Positions 1 to 5,072 of a stretch of 8,361 nt of DNA are shown one piece after another (position 1 is the stretch's first letter; the number at the start of each line of letters is the position of its first letter). The DNA is taken from NCBI GenBank assembly GCA_964612675.1, contig CAZTDD010000191.1, positions 1 to 8,361 of the forward strand, in the 5' to 3' direction. The notes under the pieces were generated by a model. The model did no database searches. It saw nothing but the letters and a program-made list of their open reading frames with translations, and was not told the origin of the DNA. Position numbers and translations under genes: made by a program. Source of the DNA: CAZTDD01 sp964612675 (GTDB lineage Bacteria; Hinthialibacterota; Hinthialibacteria; Hinthialibacterales; JAKPRU01).

Positions 1-57
1 GGAGCCTCGCCCTCCCAGTAAACGGCTTCGCCCTTTCCTAACTTAATGACATTGGCG
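1..57. repeat. possible dispersed repeat fragment at window edge
   Basis: No gene with a convincing start lies here. The opening bases, GGAGCCTCGCCCTCCC, followed by a stretch ending in CTTAATGACATTGGCG, look like intergenic repeat sequence rather than coding sequence, and they abut the 58-138 repeat directly. The resemblance to dispersed GGGAGGGCGAGGCTCC-type repeats in other genomes is from memory only. No second copy exists in this window, so its repetitive nature is inference. On the minus strand a short open frame crosses the stretch, but it has no visible start or end. The stretch from 139 to 360 that follows holds no gene or clear signal apart from the ribosome binding site of the next gene. 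Confidence 0.25.
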
Positions 58-138
58 TGTAGGGTGGGCTCACGGGCGTTGTTTTGCACCGTCCATCTAT
101 TGTCAACAACCCTCAAGCCCGTAGCCCACCAACTCTTC
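58..138 (+). repeat. approximately 80-bp inverted-end repeat, copy A
   Basis: Full-length copy of a repeat that occurs three times here. Its left end, TGTAGGGTGGGCTCACGGGC, is an imperfect inverted match to its right end, AGCCCGTAGCCCACCAA: the right end reversed reads TTGGTGGGCTACGGGCT. The inner part is related to copy B (1776-1857) but has diverged, while both ends match almost exactly. The structure suggests a small non-autonomous element, either MITE-like or REP/BIME-like. There is no coding capacity, and no clear target-site duplication could be identified by eye. Confidence 0.8.
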
Positions 139-347
139 TGAGGGAAACGGCGCCTCCGAGTTTATCTCGGACGAATCTGAGGGATTTCACGTGAAGAATC
201 AGCGAACAAAATACGATTCACCATTCTACGGTACCCCAGACAGCGTTTTCAGACTTGGACCTGCAGAACTTGATGGGTAGGATAATAAAGAAGGCGCGTA
301 GGACCGTCGGCCCCGGAGCAGAGACCCGCATCGGCCGACATTTTAAT

Positions 348-352
348 GAGGT
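348..352 (+). promoter_or_regulatory. ribosome binding site of the UVR-motif gene
   Basis: GAGGT lies 8 nt before the ATG at 361 and supports that start over upstream open-frame alternatives. No convincing -35/-10 pair was found in 139-347. The best candidate, TTGGAC at 255 with TAGGAT at 278, is a poor -35 match. Confidence 0.6.
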
Positions 353-360
353 AGAAAAGT

Positions 361-1137
361 ATGGATATAACGGGAATCTTGGAAGAGTGGCCTTACGAAC
401 CCGACGAGATTACCGTACGGAAAATCATCGGCGACGATGGCCGTGAGAAGGTGCAGATGCGTCTCGACCTTGGTCTCCTGCAGATGGAAGGTATGGGACG
501 ACCGGATGGACAGCGTCCTTTCGGGTACGAGTCGCTTCTCGAGTATTACGAAGACAAGAAACAGAATTACCAGTATCGCTATGGAACGACCGAAGGTTTT
601 CGGTTGTGCGGAGATGAATGCGTGGAGCTGAGGAACGAAGCTCTGCAATACTACTACAGATATCTCAGTCTCTTTCATCTCGAAGATTATGAAGGAGTCA
701 TACGAGATACGAGCCGCAATCTCCGCGTCTTTGACTTGATCCGCGAGTATGCCGCAAATGAAGAGGATCGGCTCGCGCTGGAGCGCTATCGGCCTTATGT
801 CCTCATGATGAATGCGAGAGCGCGAGCAAACCTTGCCCTTCGTCGAAATAAACCGGTCGAATCCCTCGGCATCATTGAAGAAGCACTCGATAAGATTCGC
901 GCATTCCTGTGCGATCACGATCGCGAGGAGTATTTCGAGGAATCGGGCGAGGTTTTATTTTTACGGCAGCTTGCTGAACAAATCAAAGAACAGATACCCC
1001 GCGATCCTCGTGACGATCTGCGAAGGCGCATGCGGGAAGCCGTCCAGCAAGAGGACTACGAATTGGCTGCGGAACTTCGAGATCGTATCCGCGAGCTGGA
1101 AGGCCGTGTTCCGTCACAGCCGGAGAAAAATCAGTAA
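361..1137 (+). CDS. UVR-motif (UvrB/UvrC motif) helical protein
   Basis: A 258-residue, charged, probably cytoplasmic protein with no signal peptide or membrane segment. The N-terminal 60 residues (WPYEPDEITVRKI, then LDLGLLQMEGMGRPDGQRPFG) have the look of a conserved domain found in UVR-motif proteins annotated in Planctomycetes and relatives. Residues about 75-210 are rich in helix, with Tyr- and Ala-rich segments that could form a TPR-like stack. Residues about 215-249 (DLRRRMREAVQQEDYELAAE, continuing into LRDRIREL) match the UVR motif, a helical hairpin that mediates UvrB-UvrC contact and also occurs in McsA and Clp-type regulators. There is no nuclease or helicase domain, so it is not UvrB or UvrC. 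The ATG at 361 is supported by GAGGT at 348-352, 8 nt upstream. The gene converges on the BMC gene with a 35-nt gap. Its function is unknown; a protein-protein adaptor role is only a guess. Confidence 0.85.
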   Translation: MDITGILEEWPYEPDEITVRKIIGDDGREKVQMRLDLGLLQMEGMGRPDGQRPFGYESLLEYYEDKKQNYQYRYGTTEGFRLCGDECVELRNEALQYYYRYLSLFHLEDYEGVIRDTSRNLRVFDLIREYAANEEDRLALERYRPYVLMMNARARANLALRRNKPVESLGIIEEALDKIRAFLCDHDREEYFEESGEVLFLRQLAEQIKEQIPRDPRDDLRRRMREAVQQEDYELAAELRDRIRELEGRVPSQPEKNQ

Positions 1138-1172
1138 GGGAAAGAGAACGGGCCGGACCTGCACTGCCTCGC

Positions 1173-1727
1173 TTACAGGTACTCCTTGAAAAGCTCCGGC
1201 CTCGGATTCGGGATCACGACTTTGCTGACCAGGAGTCCGCGCGACGATCCCATCTCGGCCCCCGCATTAACCGCGGTCCTCACCGCGTCGACGTCGCCCG
1301 TAACCAACAAGAACCCCTTGCCGCCTATGGCCATGGCCAGGTGTATGCGGAATAGATCGACGTCGCCTTCCTTGACGGCCGCGTCTCCCGCTTCAATCGC
1401 AGAGGACGCCGAAAACGTCTCGACAACCCCTAGCGCACGCGCTCCGTCCGGCCGAAGCTCGACCGTACCCGAAATCGCCGGAAATACCTGTGGGTGAACG
1501 CTGGGAATGACCAGCGAATCGATCACGGTCTCCGGGCAGGCATGCAATCCGGCATCGACGCTGGCTTCTATTGCCGATACATCCCCGCGAACGACAACGA
1601 TGTACTTTCCCGAGCAGATCGTTCGCGCAACGACCAGCGTTACGCCCGCTTCTTTCAGCATGGCGTCTTCGGCTTCATACCCCATGCCGATACTTGACAG
1701 TTCAACCATCCCTACGGCTTCCGGCAT
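1173..1727 (-). CDS. pduT: tandem-domain BMC shell protein, PduT-like (BMC-T)
   Basis: A 184-residue protein with two BMC domains, the same length as Salmonella PduT. Domain 1 spans about residues 4-88 (AVGMVELSSIGMGYEAEDAM) and domain 2 about 97-184 (ALGVVETFSASSAIEAGDAA). Such proteins form trimers that mimic a BMC hexamer and tile the shell facets of bacterial microcompartments. In PduT each subunit gives Cys38 to a 4Fe-4S cluster at the trimer pore. Here Cys38 is present in the matching motif ARTICSGK, so a redox or electron-transfer pore is a fair inference. The ATG at 1727 is preceded by GAGGTG (1732-1737, minus strand) at 4-nt spacing, and the stop is TAA. No other shell protein, vertex protein, aldehyde dehydrogenase or signature enzyme is adjacent, so the cargo is unknown. 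It is bracketed, with the UVR gene, by repeats A and B. Family membership is secure; the symbol denotes the subfamily, not a propanediol pathway. Confidence 0.95.
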   Translation of the reverse strand: MPEAVGMVELSSIGMGYEAEDAMLKEAGVTLVVARTICSGKYIVVVRGDVSAIEASVDAGLHACPETVIDSLVIPSVHPQVFPAISGTVELRPDGARALGVVETFSASSAIEAGDAAVKEGDVDLFRIHLAMAIGGKGFLLVTGDVDAVRTAVNAGAEMGSSRGLLVSKVVIPNPRPELFKEYL

Positions 1728-1731
1728 CCTT

Positions 1732-1737
1732 CACCTC
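1732..1737 (-). promoter_or_regulatory. ribosome binding site of the BMC-T gene
   Basis: Read on the minus strand, GAGGTG is followed by AAGG and then the ATG at 1727. It fixes the start so that the first BMC domain begins at residue 4, as in PduT. Confidence 0.7.
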
Positions 1738-1775
1738 GTATCCAACTCGCTTGAAAACAACCTCTCTGAGCGGCC

Positions 1776-1857
1776 TGTAGGGTGGGCTCACGGGCGTCGT
1801 TTCGCACCATCCATCTCTGGTCGACATTCCCCAGAGCCCGTAGCCCACCAACTCCTC
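1776..1857 (+). repeat. approximately 80-bp inverted-end repeat, copy B
   Basis: Full-length copy in the same orientation as copy A, starting TGTAGGGTGGGCTCACGGGC and ending AGCCCGTAGCCCACCAAC. In addition to the terminal inverted repeats it carries an inner stem, CTCTGG paired with CCAGAG, around a TCGACATTC-like centre, so a transcript would fold into a long two-part hairpin. It lies just upstream of the BMC-T gene. Its right-hand 47 bp (1805-1851) are identical to 1985-2031 in copy C, offset by exactly 180 bp. The whole 1728-2094 interval contains no gene. It is filled by copy B, the hairpin at 1921-1943 and copy C. Confidence 0.85.
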
Positions 1858-1920
1858 GTGTTTCTTCCCCAAGATCGTGGGAAATCGATCGCGGGAAATC
1901 GCGGGGAGAAAATACTTATT

Positions 1921-1943
1921 CCTCCCCCGAAGATCGGGGGAGG
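1921..1943. terminator. perfect 10-bp GC-rich hairpin, possible terminator or REP-like unit
   Basis: CCTCCCCCGA (1921-1930) pairs perfectly with TCGGGGGAGG (1934-1943) across a 3-nt AGA loop. The plus-strand downstream side reads TTAGGAGGGGG, not a T run. On the minus strand the hairpin is followed by AATAAGTATTTT, a loose AT-rich tail. It could therefore weakly terminate transcripts coming from the 2095-2970 gene before they reach the BMC-T gene. Alternatively it is a short intergenic repeat of the widespread GGGGGAGG kind, with a repeated GGAGG/GGAGGGGG flank. The structure is certain; its role is not. Confidence 0.45.
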
Positions 1944-1975
1944 TTAGGAGGGGGTTGATCCTTCCCCACCTCAGT

Positions 1976-2037
1976 GTTGTGTCTCACCATCCATCTCTGG
2001 TCGACATTCCCCAGAGCCCGTAGCCCACCAATTCCTC
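1976..2037 (+). repeat. inverted-end repeat, copy C, left arm missing
   Basis: From 1985 to 2031 this is identical to 1805-1851 of copy B, and a weaker match extends left to about 1976. The expected left terminal arm (TGTAGGGTGGGCT) is absent; in its place is unrelated sequence carrying the 1921-1943 hairpin unit. The right end, GCCCGTAGCCCACCAA, is intact. The near identity to copy B, against a diverged copy A, suggests a recent local duplication or gene conversion. Confidence 0.8.
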
Positions 2038-2094
2038 ATCCACTCTACCCAACATTCTTCCTTCTCGACAAGTAGACATCCCGCATCGCTGGGC

Positions 2095-2970
2095 TCACTT
2101 ACCCAACACCGCATCCACCTGCCGAATAACGTCCGTACGGCCTTCGTACGGCTTATAGATCGCGGTCAACTTCATTTCGTACCTTCTCCCCGCCTCCGGA
2201 TTCGGGAGAATCTGCAGAAAGTCCCATGCCGGACGGGTGTCCATATCGTCCGGCGTCCGCCCGCCTCCGGATGGAGAATGGCTGAAACGGACAATACCGT
2301 CATTCTCTTCGAAGACATAGATGAGGACCATCTTGCCCCGAACACCGTAGTAAAATGGCCGGGCATAGCGAACCGGCGAAAATGCCGAGTACAGGTACCT
2401 GTGATCGTCTCCATCAATGGGAGTATCGACCGCGTCCTCCGCCGACCGGACCGTGCTATCCCGCCCGTGAGCCAACGTACAGTGCTGGTACCAACGCCAC
2501 CCCTTCTCATTTTCAGCCGGAGTGCCGAAATAGATGCTCTTGTTCTCCGGGCAATTGATGTAACTTGCCCAGAAAAATCCCACGTATCCGAATTTGAAAT
2601 CAACCTTGCTGGGCCGTGCGCGAAACCGAAATCGAACCCGATTCGGCTCCTCGACTCTGAACGTTGTCCACGATTCAACCCCGGTGTACGGCGTCGGCGA
2701 TTGATACAGGACAACACCCTCACCATCCCGTTCCAATTCCATCGGGTGGTTCCGCGGCTCGAAATAGCGTTGGTGCTCGCCGTGAATCGACGACCCGTCG
2801 AAGATGTGTTCAAGATTGAGGCCGCCGTATGCCGGAACGTACAGATTCACCGGTTCGTGCACCGAGGTCAGCGACCACGCCCCGTTGTAGCCCGCCCGGT
2901 GCTCATCCTGCTCGGAATTATCCCCGACTACACATTGGATCTCACGAGTCTTCAGTTCGACCGACCGCAT
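2095..2970 (-). CDS. conserved-looking hypothetical protein, probably all-beta
   Basis: A 291-residue protein with no signal peptide or membrane segment. It is rich in Tyr, Phe, Trp and Arg. Alternating hydrophobic/charged runs such as RVRFRFRARP (111-120) and GKMVLIYVFE (212-221) suggest a beta-sandwich or beta-barrel fold. Distinctive segments are HRAGYNGAWSLTSV (24-37), GLNLEHIFDG (50-59), YVGFFWASYINCP (129-141) and AWDFLQILPNPEAGRRYEMK (248-267). The composition resembles sugar-binding or mutarotase-like beta proteins, and it sits divergently from galT, but I do not recognise the family and no catalytic residues can be assigned. The ATG at 2970 follows AAGGAAGGG (2974-2982, minus strand), and a TATGAT -10-like box lies at 3000-3005. 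The stop is TGA. Coding is supported by the long frame and coherent protein composition; the other long frames over this stretch lack these features. Confidence 0.75.
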   Translation of the reverse strand: MRSVELKTREIQCVVGDNSEQDEHRAGYNGAWSLTSVHEPVNLYVPAYGGLNLEHIFDGSSIHGEHQRYFEPRNHPMELERDGEGVVLYQSPTPYTGVESWTTFRVEEPNRVRFRFRARPSKVDFKFGYVGFFWASYINCPENKSIYFGTPAENEKGWRWYQHCTLAHGRDSTVRSAEDAVDTPIDGDDHRYLYSAFSPVRYARPFYYGVRGKMVLIYVFEENDGIVRFSHSPSGGGRTPDDMDTRPAWDFLQILPNPEAGRRYEMKLTAIYKPYEGRTDVIRQVDAVLGK

Positions 2971-2999
2971 CTTCCCTTCCTTTCTTTCTACTTTTTTGA

Positions 3000-3005
3000 A
3001 TCATA
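3000..3005 (-). promoter_or_regulatory. possible -10 box for the 2095-2970 gene
   Basis: TATGAT on the minus strand, 30 bp before the ATG at 2970, matches the sigma70 -10 consensus at five of six positions. No good -35 box is found 16-18 bp upstream; the bases there are GC-rich and overlap the 3021-3044 inverted repeat. Confidence 0.3.
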
Positions 3006-3020
3006 CAGGAAATAGGGCGG

Positions 3021-3044
3021 TCCGGGGACGCACGCTTCCCCGGA
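3021..3044. promoter_or_regulatory. 8-bp inverted repeat in the divergent intergenic region
   Basis: TCCGGGGA (3021-3028) and TCCCCGGA (3037-3044) are perfect inverted copies separated by 8 bp. The element lies between the putative promoters of the 2095-2970 gene and galT. It could be a dimeric regulator operator or a simple hairpin. The position favours a regulatory site, but nothing in the window identifies a cognate regulator. Confidence 0.4.
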
Positions 3045-3052
3045 GTGCCCAT

Positions 3053-3082
3053 TTGACCTCACCCCGTTCCGCTTGCTACCAT
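3053..3082 (+). promoter_or_regulatory. putative sigma70 promoter for galT-purC-membrane protein
   Basis: TTGACC (3053-3058, five of six to the -35 consensus) is followed after 18 bp by TACCAT (3077-3082, four of six to the -10 consensus). Transcription would start near 3088-3090, about 25 nt before the galT ATG. It is the best-matching pair in the divergent region. If it is used at that exact position, the 3084-3104 hairpin would be only partly transcribed, so one of the two assignments may be wrong. Confidence 0.4.
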
Positions 3083-3083
3083 G

Positions 3084-3104
3084 TTTGTCTGTCTTCCAGA
3101 CAAA
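3084..3104 (+). promoter_or_regulatory. hairpin abutting the galT ribosome binding site
   Basis: TTTGTCTG (3084-3091) pairs perfectly with CAGACAAA (3097-3104) across the loop TCTTC. The last bases of the right arm are the first A residues of the ribosome binding site AAAGGAGAG (3102-3110). In an mRNA starting far enough upstream, folding would reach the edge of the ribosome binding site. As DNA it could instead be an operator overlapping the start of transcription. Confidence 0.45.
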
Positions 3105-3114
3105 GGAGAGGTCA

Positions 3115-4164
3115 ATGCCACAGTTCAGAAAAGACCCTATTATCGGCCGCTGGGTCATCATTTCGATTGAGCGCGCCAAGCGGCCGATGGATTATACGAG
3201 TCAACCCCGTGTAAAACCGGCGGGAATGTGCCCTTTCTGTCCGGGTAACGAAGACAAGACGCCACCCGAAGTCCTCGCGTACCGCGAACCCGGCAAATCC
3301 AAGGACTCCGAAGGATGGTGGTTGCGCGTCGTCCCCAATAAATATCCTGCGCTCCGCGTGGAAGGTCAGGTGGAACGCATGGGTGACGGCATGTACGACA
3401 CCATGAACGGCATCGGGGCCCATGAAGTGATCATCGAAAGCCCCGAACACGAATCCTCGTTCGGAACCTACTCCCAACGCCAGGTCGAGGAAATCATCTG
3501 GGCATACCGTGACCGCGCCATCGAATTGAAAAAAGATCGACGGTTCCGTTACGTTCTGATTTTCAAAAACCACGGCCGTGAATCCGGTGCGTCCATCGAA
3601 CATCCTCACACGCAGTTGATCGCCATGCCTATCGTACCCAAGCGAGTCAACGAAGAGATGAACGGCTCGGAGCGATACTACCGCTTCAAAGAACGGTGCA
3701 TCTTCTGCGACATTATCCGACAGGAGACGATGACTGCGAACCGCATCATCGATGAAAATGAGGAATTCATTGCGATCTGTCCCTTCGCTTCTCGATTCCC
3801 GTTCGAGACATGGATTCTACCGAAAAAACACCAAAGCCACTTCGACAAACTCGAACGCCATCAGGTTGTGCTGATGGGCCAAATGATGAGTACAACGCTG
3901 GGGAAAATCGAACGCACCCTTTCCGATCCCCCGTACAATTTTATGATTCATACCTCCCCAACGAATGAAACTTCCACTCCCAGCTATCATTGGCATATCG
4001 AGATCATCCCAAAACTGACCCATGTCGCTGGATTCGAATGGGGAACCGGTTTTTACATTAACCCAACTCCGCCGGAACAGGCGGCGCATTTTCTGCGTGA
4101 AGAAACAAACATTCCCTTGGCAAATGGAGAGACGGAGTCTACTATCGTGACTCTTTCGGTGTGA
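3115..4164 (+). CDS. galT: galactose-1-phosphate uridylyltransferase
   Basis: A 349-residue cytoplasmic enzyme of the HIT superfamily, the usual length for GalT. It exchanges UMP between UDP-glucose and galactose-1-phosphate in the Leloir pathway. Zinc ligands of the E. coli type are visible: Cys39 and Cys42 (CPFC), probably His103 (GIGAHEVIIESP) and His163. The active-site motif is His163-Pro-His165-Thr-Gln167, in which His165 is the nucleophile that is uridylylated. A second Cys pair, Cys195/Cys198 (CIFC), and the HWHIEIIPK motif (292-300) belong to the C-terminal half. The start chosen is ATG 3115, 4 nt after AAAGGAGAG; an in-frame TTG at 3073 would add 14 unlikely residues. It is the first gene of a tight run, with purC starting 3 nt after its stop. 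The EHPHTQ form of the motif is also seen in less studied bacterial and archaeal members and in related ADP-sugar phosphorylases, so an exact substrate difference cannot be excluded. Confidence 0.92.
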   Translation: MPQFRKDPIIGRWVIISIERAKRPMDYTSQPRVKPAGMCPFCPGNEDKTPPEVLAYREPGKSKDSEGWWLRVVPNKYPALRVEGQVERMGDGMYDTMNGIGAHEVIIESPEHESSFGTYSQRQVEEIIWAYRDRAIELKKDRRFRYVLIFKNHGRESGASIEHPHTQLIAMPIVPKRVNEEMNGSERYYRFKERCIFCDIIRQETMTANRIIDENEEFIAICPFASRFPFETWILPKKHQSHFDKLERHQVVLMGQMMSTTLGKIERTLSDPPYNFMIHTSPTNETSTPSYHWHIEIIPKLTHVAGFEWGTGFYINPTPPEQAAHFLREETNIPLANGETESTIVTLSV

Positions 4165-4167
4165 GGA

Positions 4168-5070
4168 ATGATGAGACGACAAGCACTTACAAGTATCGAA
4201 ATCCCCGAAGTCCAACACCACCGTCGCGGGAAAGTCCGCGATATCTTCAGTGTGGACGACAAACTGTTGCTCGTAGCCTCGGATCGCATCAGCGCATTCG
4301 ATGTGATCATGAACGAAGGAATTCCGGACAAAGGACGGATTCTGACCGCCATGTCCGAATTCTGGTTCAATGAAATTGACGAGGCGAAACCGCATCACGT
4401 CATCACCACCGATATCAACCGGTTCCCAGAGCCGTTCTCCCGCTATCCGGACCTACTTGCCCATCGTGCGATGCTGGTCAAAAAGACCGATCCACTGCCC
4501 GTCGAGTGCGTTGTCCGGGGATATCTGGCCGGGTCCGGCTGGGGCGAGTACCAACAGGGAATTCCGGTCGGCGGTAATCTGTTGCCGGAAGGACTTCGCG
4601 AATCGGATCGAATGCCCGAACCGATCTTCTCGCCGGCCACGAAAAGCACCGAGGGACATGATATCAACATCACCTTCGACCAGATGGTCGATAGGATCGG
4701 CGGAGAGCTCGCCGAGGAAGCCCGCGATCGCGCCCTGACAATCTACCGCAAAGGATCCGCAATTGCCGAAACAAAAGGAATTATCCTCGCCGATACGAAA
4801 TTCGAATTCGGACAAACCGAGGAAGGTCTATTGCTGATCGATGAAGTGCTGACACCGGATTCGTCGCGCTTCTGGCCCGCAGACGAATATGAACCGGGAC
4901 GACCGCAACACGCTTTCGATAAACAGTTCCTGAGAGATTATCTCCTCCAAACCCAGTGGGACCGGAATCCGCCGCCACCCACGTTGCCCGACGACATTAT
5001 CGAGAGAACGCGGGAGCGATACCTGGATGCTTATCGCCGCTTGACCGGCAAAGAACTCCCGCTGGATTGA
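4168..5070 (+). CDS. purC: phosphoribosylaminoimidazole-succinocarboxamide (SAICAR) synthase
   Basis: A 300-residue cytoplasmic enzyme of de novo purine synthesis. It joins CAIR and aspartate with ATP to form SAICAR. Hallmarks in order are the nucleotide-binding loop GKVRD (21-25), SDRISAFDV (38-46), ECVVRGYLAGSGWGEY (113-128), FSPATKSTEGHDINI (154-168), ILADTKFEFG (206-215) and IDEVLTPDSSRFW (224-236). The length matches the longer yeast Ade1-like form rather than the 237-residue E. coli form. The gene starts 3 nt after galT ends. ATG 4168 and ATG 4171 are both possible; GAGG at 4163-4166 is better spaced for 4171, so the true protein may be one residue shorter. Translation is probably coupled to galT. 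No other pur gene is present in the window, so its placement between a sugar enzyme and a membrane protein looks like a chance operon passenger. The identification is secure. Confidence 0.97.
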   Translation: MMRRQALTSIEIPEVQHHRRGKVRDIFSVDDKLLLVASDRISAFDVIMNEGIPDKGRILTAMSEFWFNEIDEAKPHHVITTDINRFPEPFSRYPDLLAHRAMLVKKTDPLPVECVVRGYLAGSGWGEYQQGIPVGGNLLPEGLRESDRMPEPIFSPATKSTEGHDINITFDQMVDRIGGELAEEARDRALTIYRKGSAIAETKGIILADTKFEFGQTEEGLLLIDEVLTPDSSRFWPADEYEPGRPQHAFDKQFLRDYLLQTQWDRNPPPPTLPDDIIERTRERYLDAYRRLTGKELPLD

Positions 5071-5072
5071 CC

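Noticed and set aside
343..918. Minus-strand open frame of 191 residues over the UVR-motif gene
   Set aside because: It is antisense to a well-supported gene with a recognised C-terminal motif and ribosome binding site. Its own product shows no recognisable domain.
58..2037. CRISPR array interpretation of the three repeats
   Set aside because: The copies are about 80 bp long, unevenly spaced (1.7 kb and 0.2 kb), one is truncated, and there are no spacers of uniform length or cas genes.
2172..2813. Minus-strand 213-residue frame shifted relative to the 2095-2970 gene
   Set aside because: Its product is rich in Arg, Ser and Thr, as expected of a shifted frame in GC-rich coding DNA, and it lies fully inside the better gene.
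2278..3015. Plus-strand open frame of 245 residues over the 291-residue unknown gene
   Set aside because: It has a low-complexity Arg/Pro-rich product and no ribosome binding site, and it runs through the divergent promoter region. The minus-strand frame has a better start and protein-like composition.
3073..3114. TTG start extending galT by 14 residues
   Set aside because: The ATG at 3115 has a strong ribosome binding site just upstream, and the extension would translate the hairpin and the ribosome binding site itself.
4956..5072. Upstream extension of the membrane-protein frame into purC
   Set aside because: The 39 extra residues are polar out-of-frame purC sequence, and the conserved-looking part begins after the purC stop.
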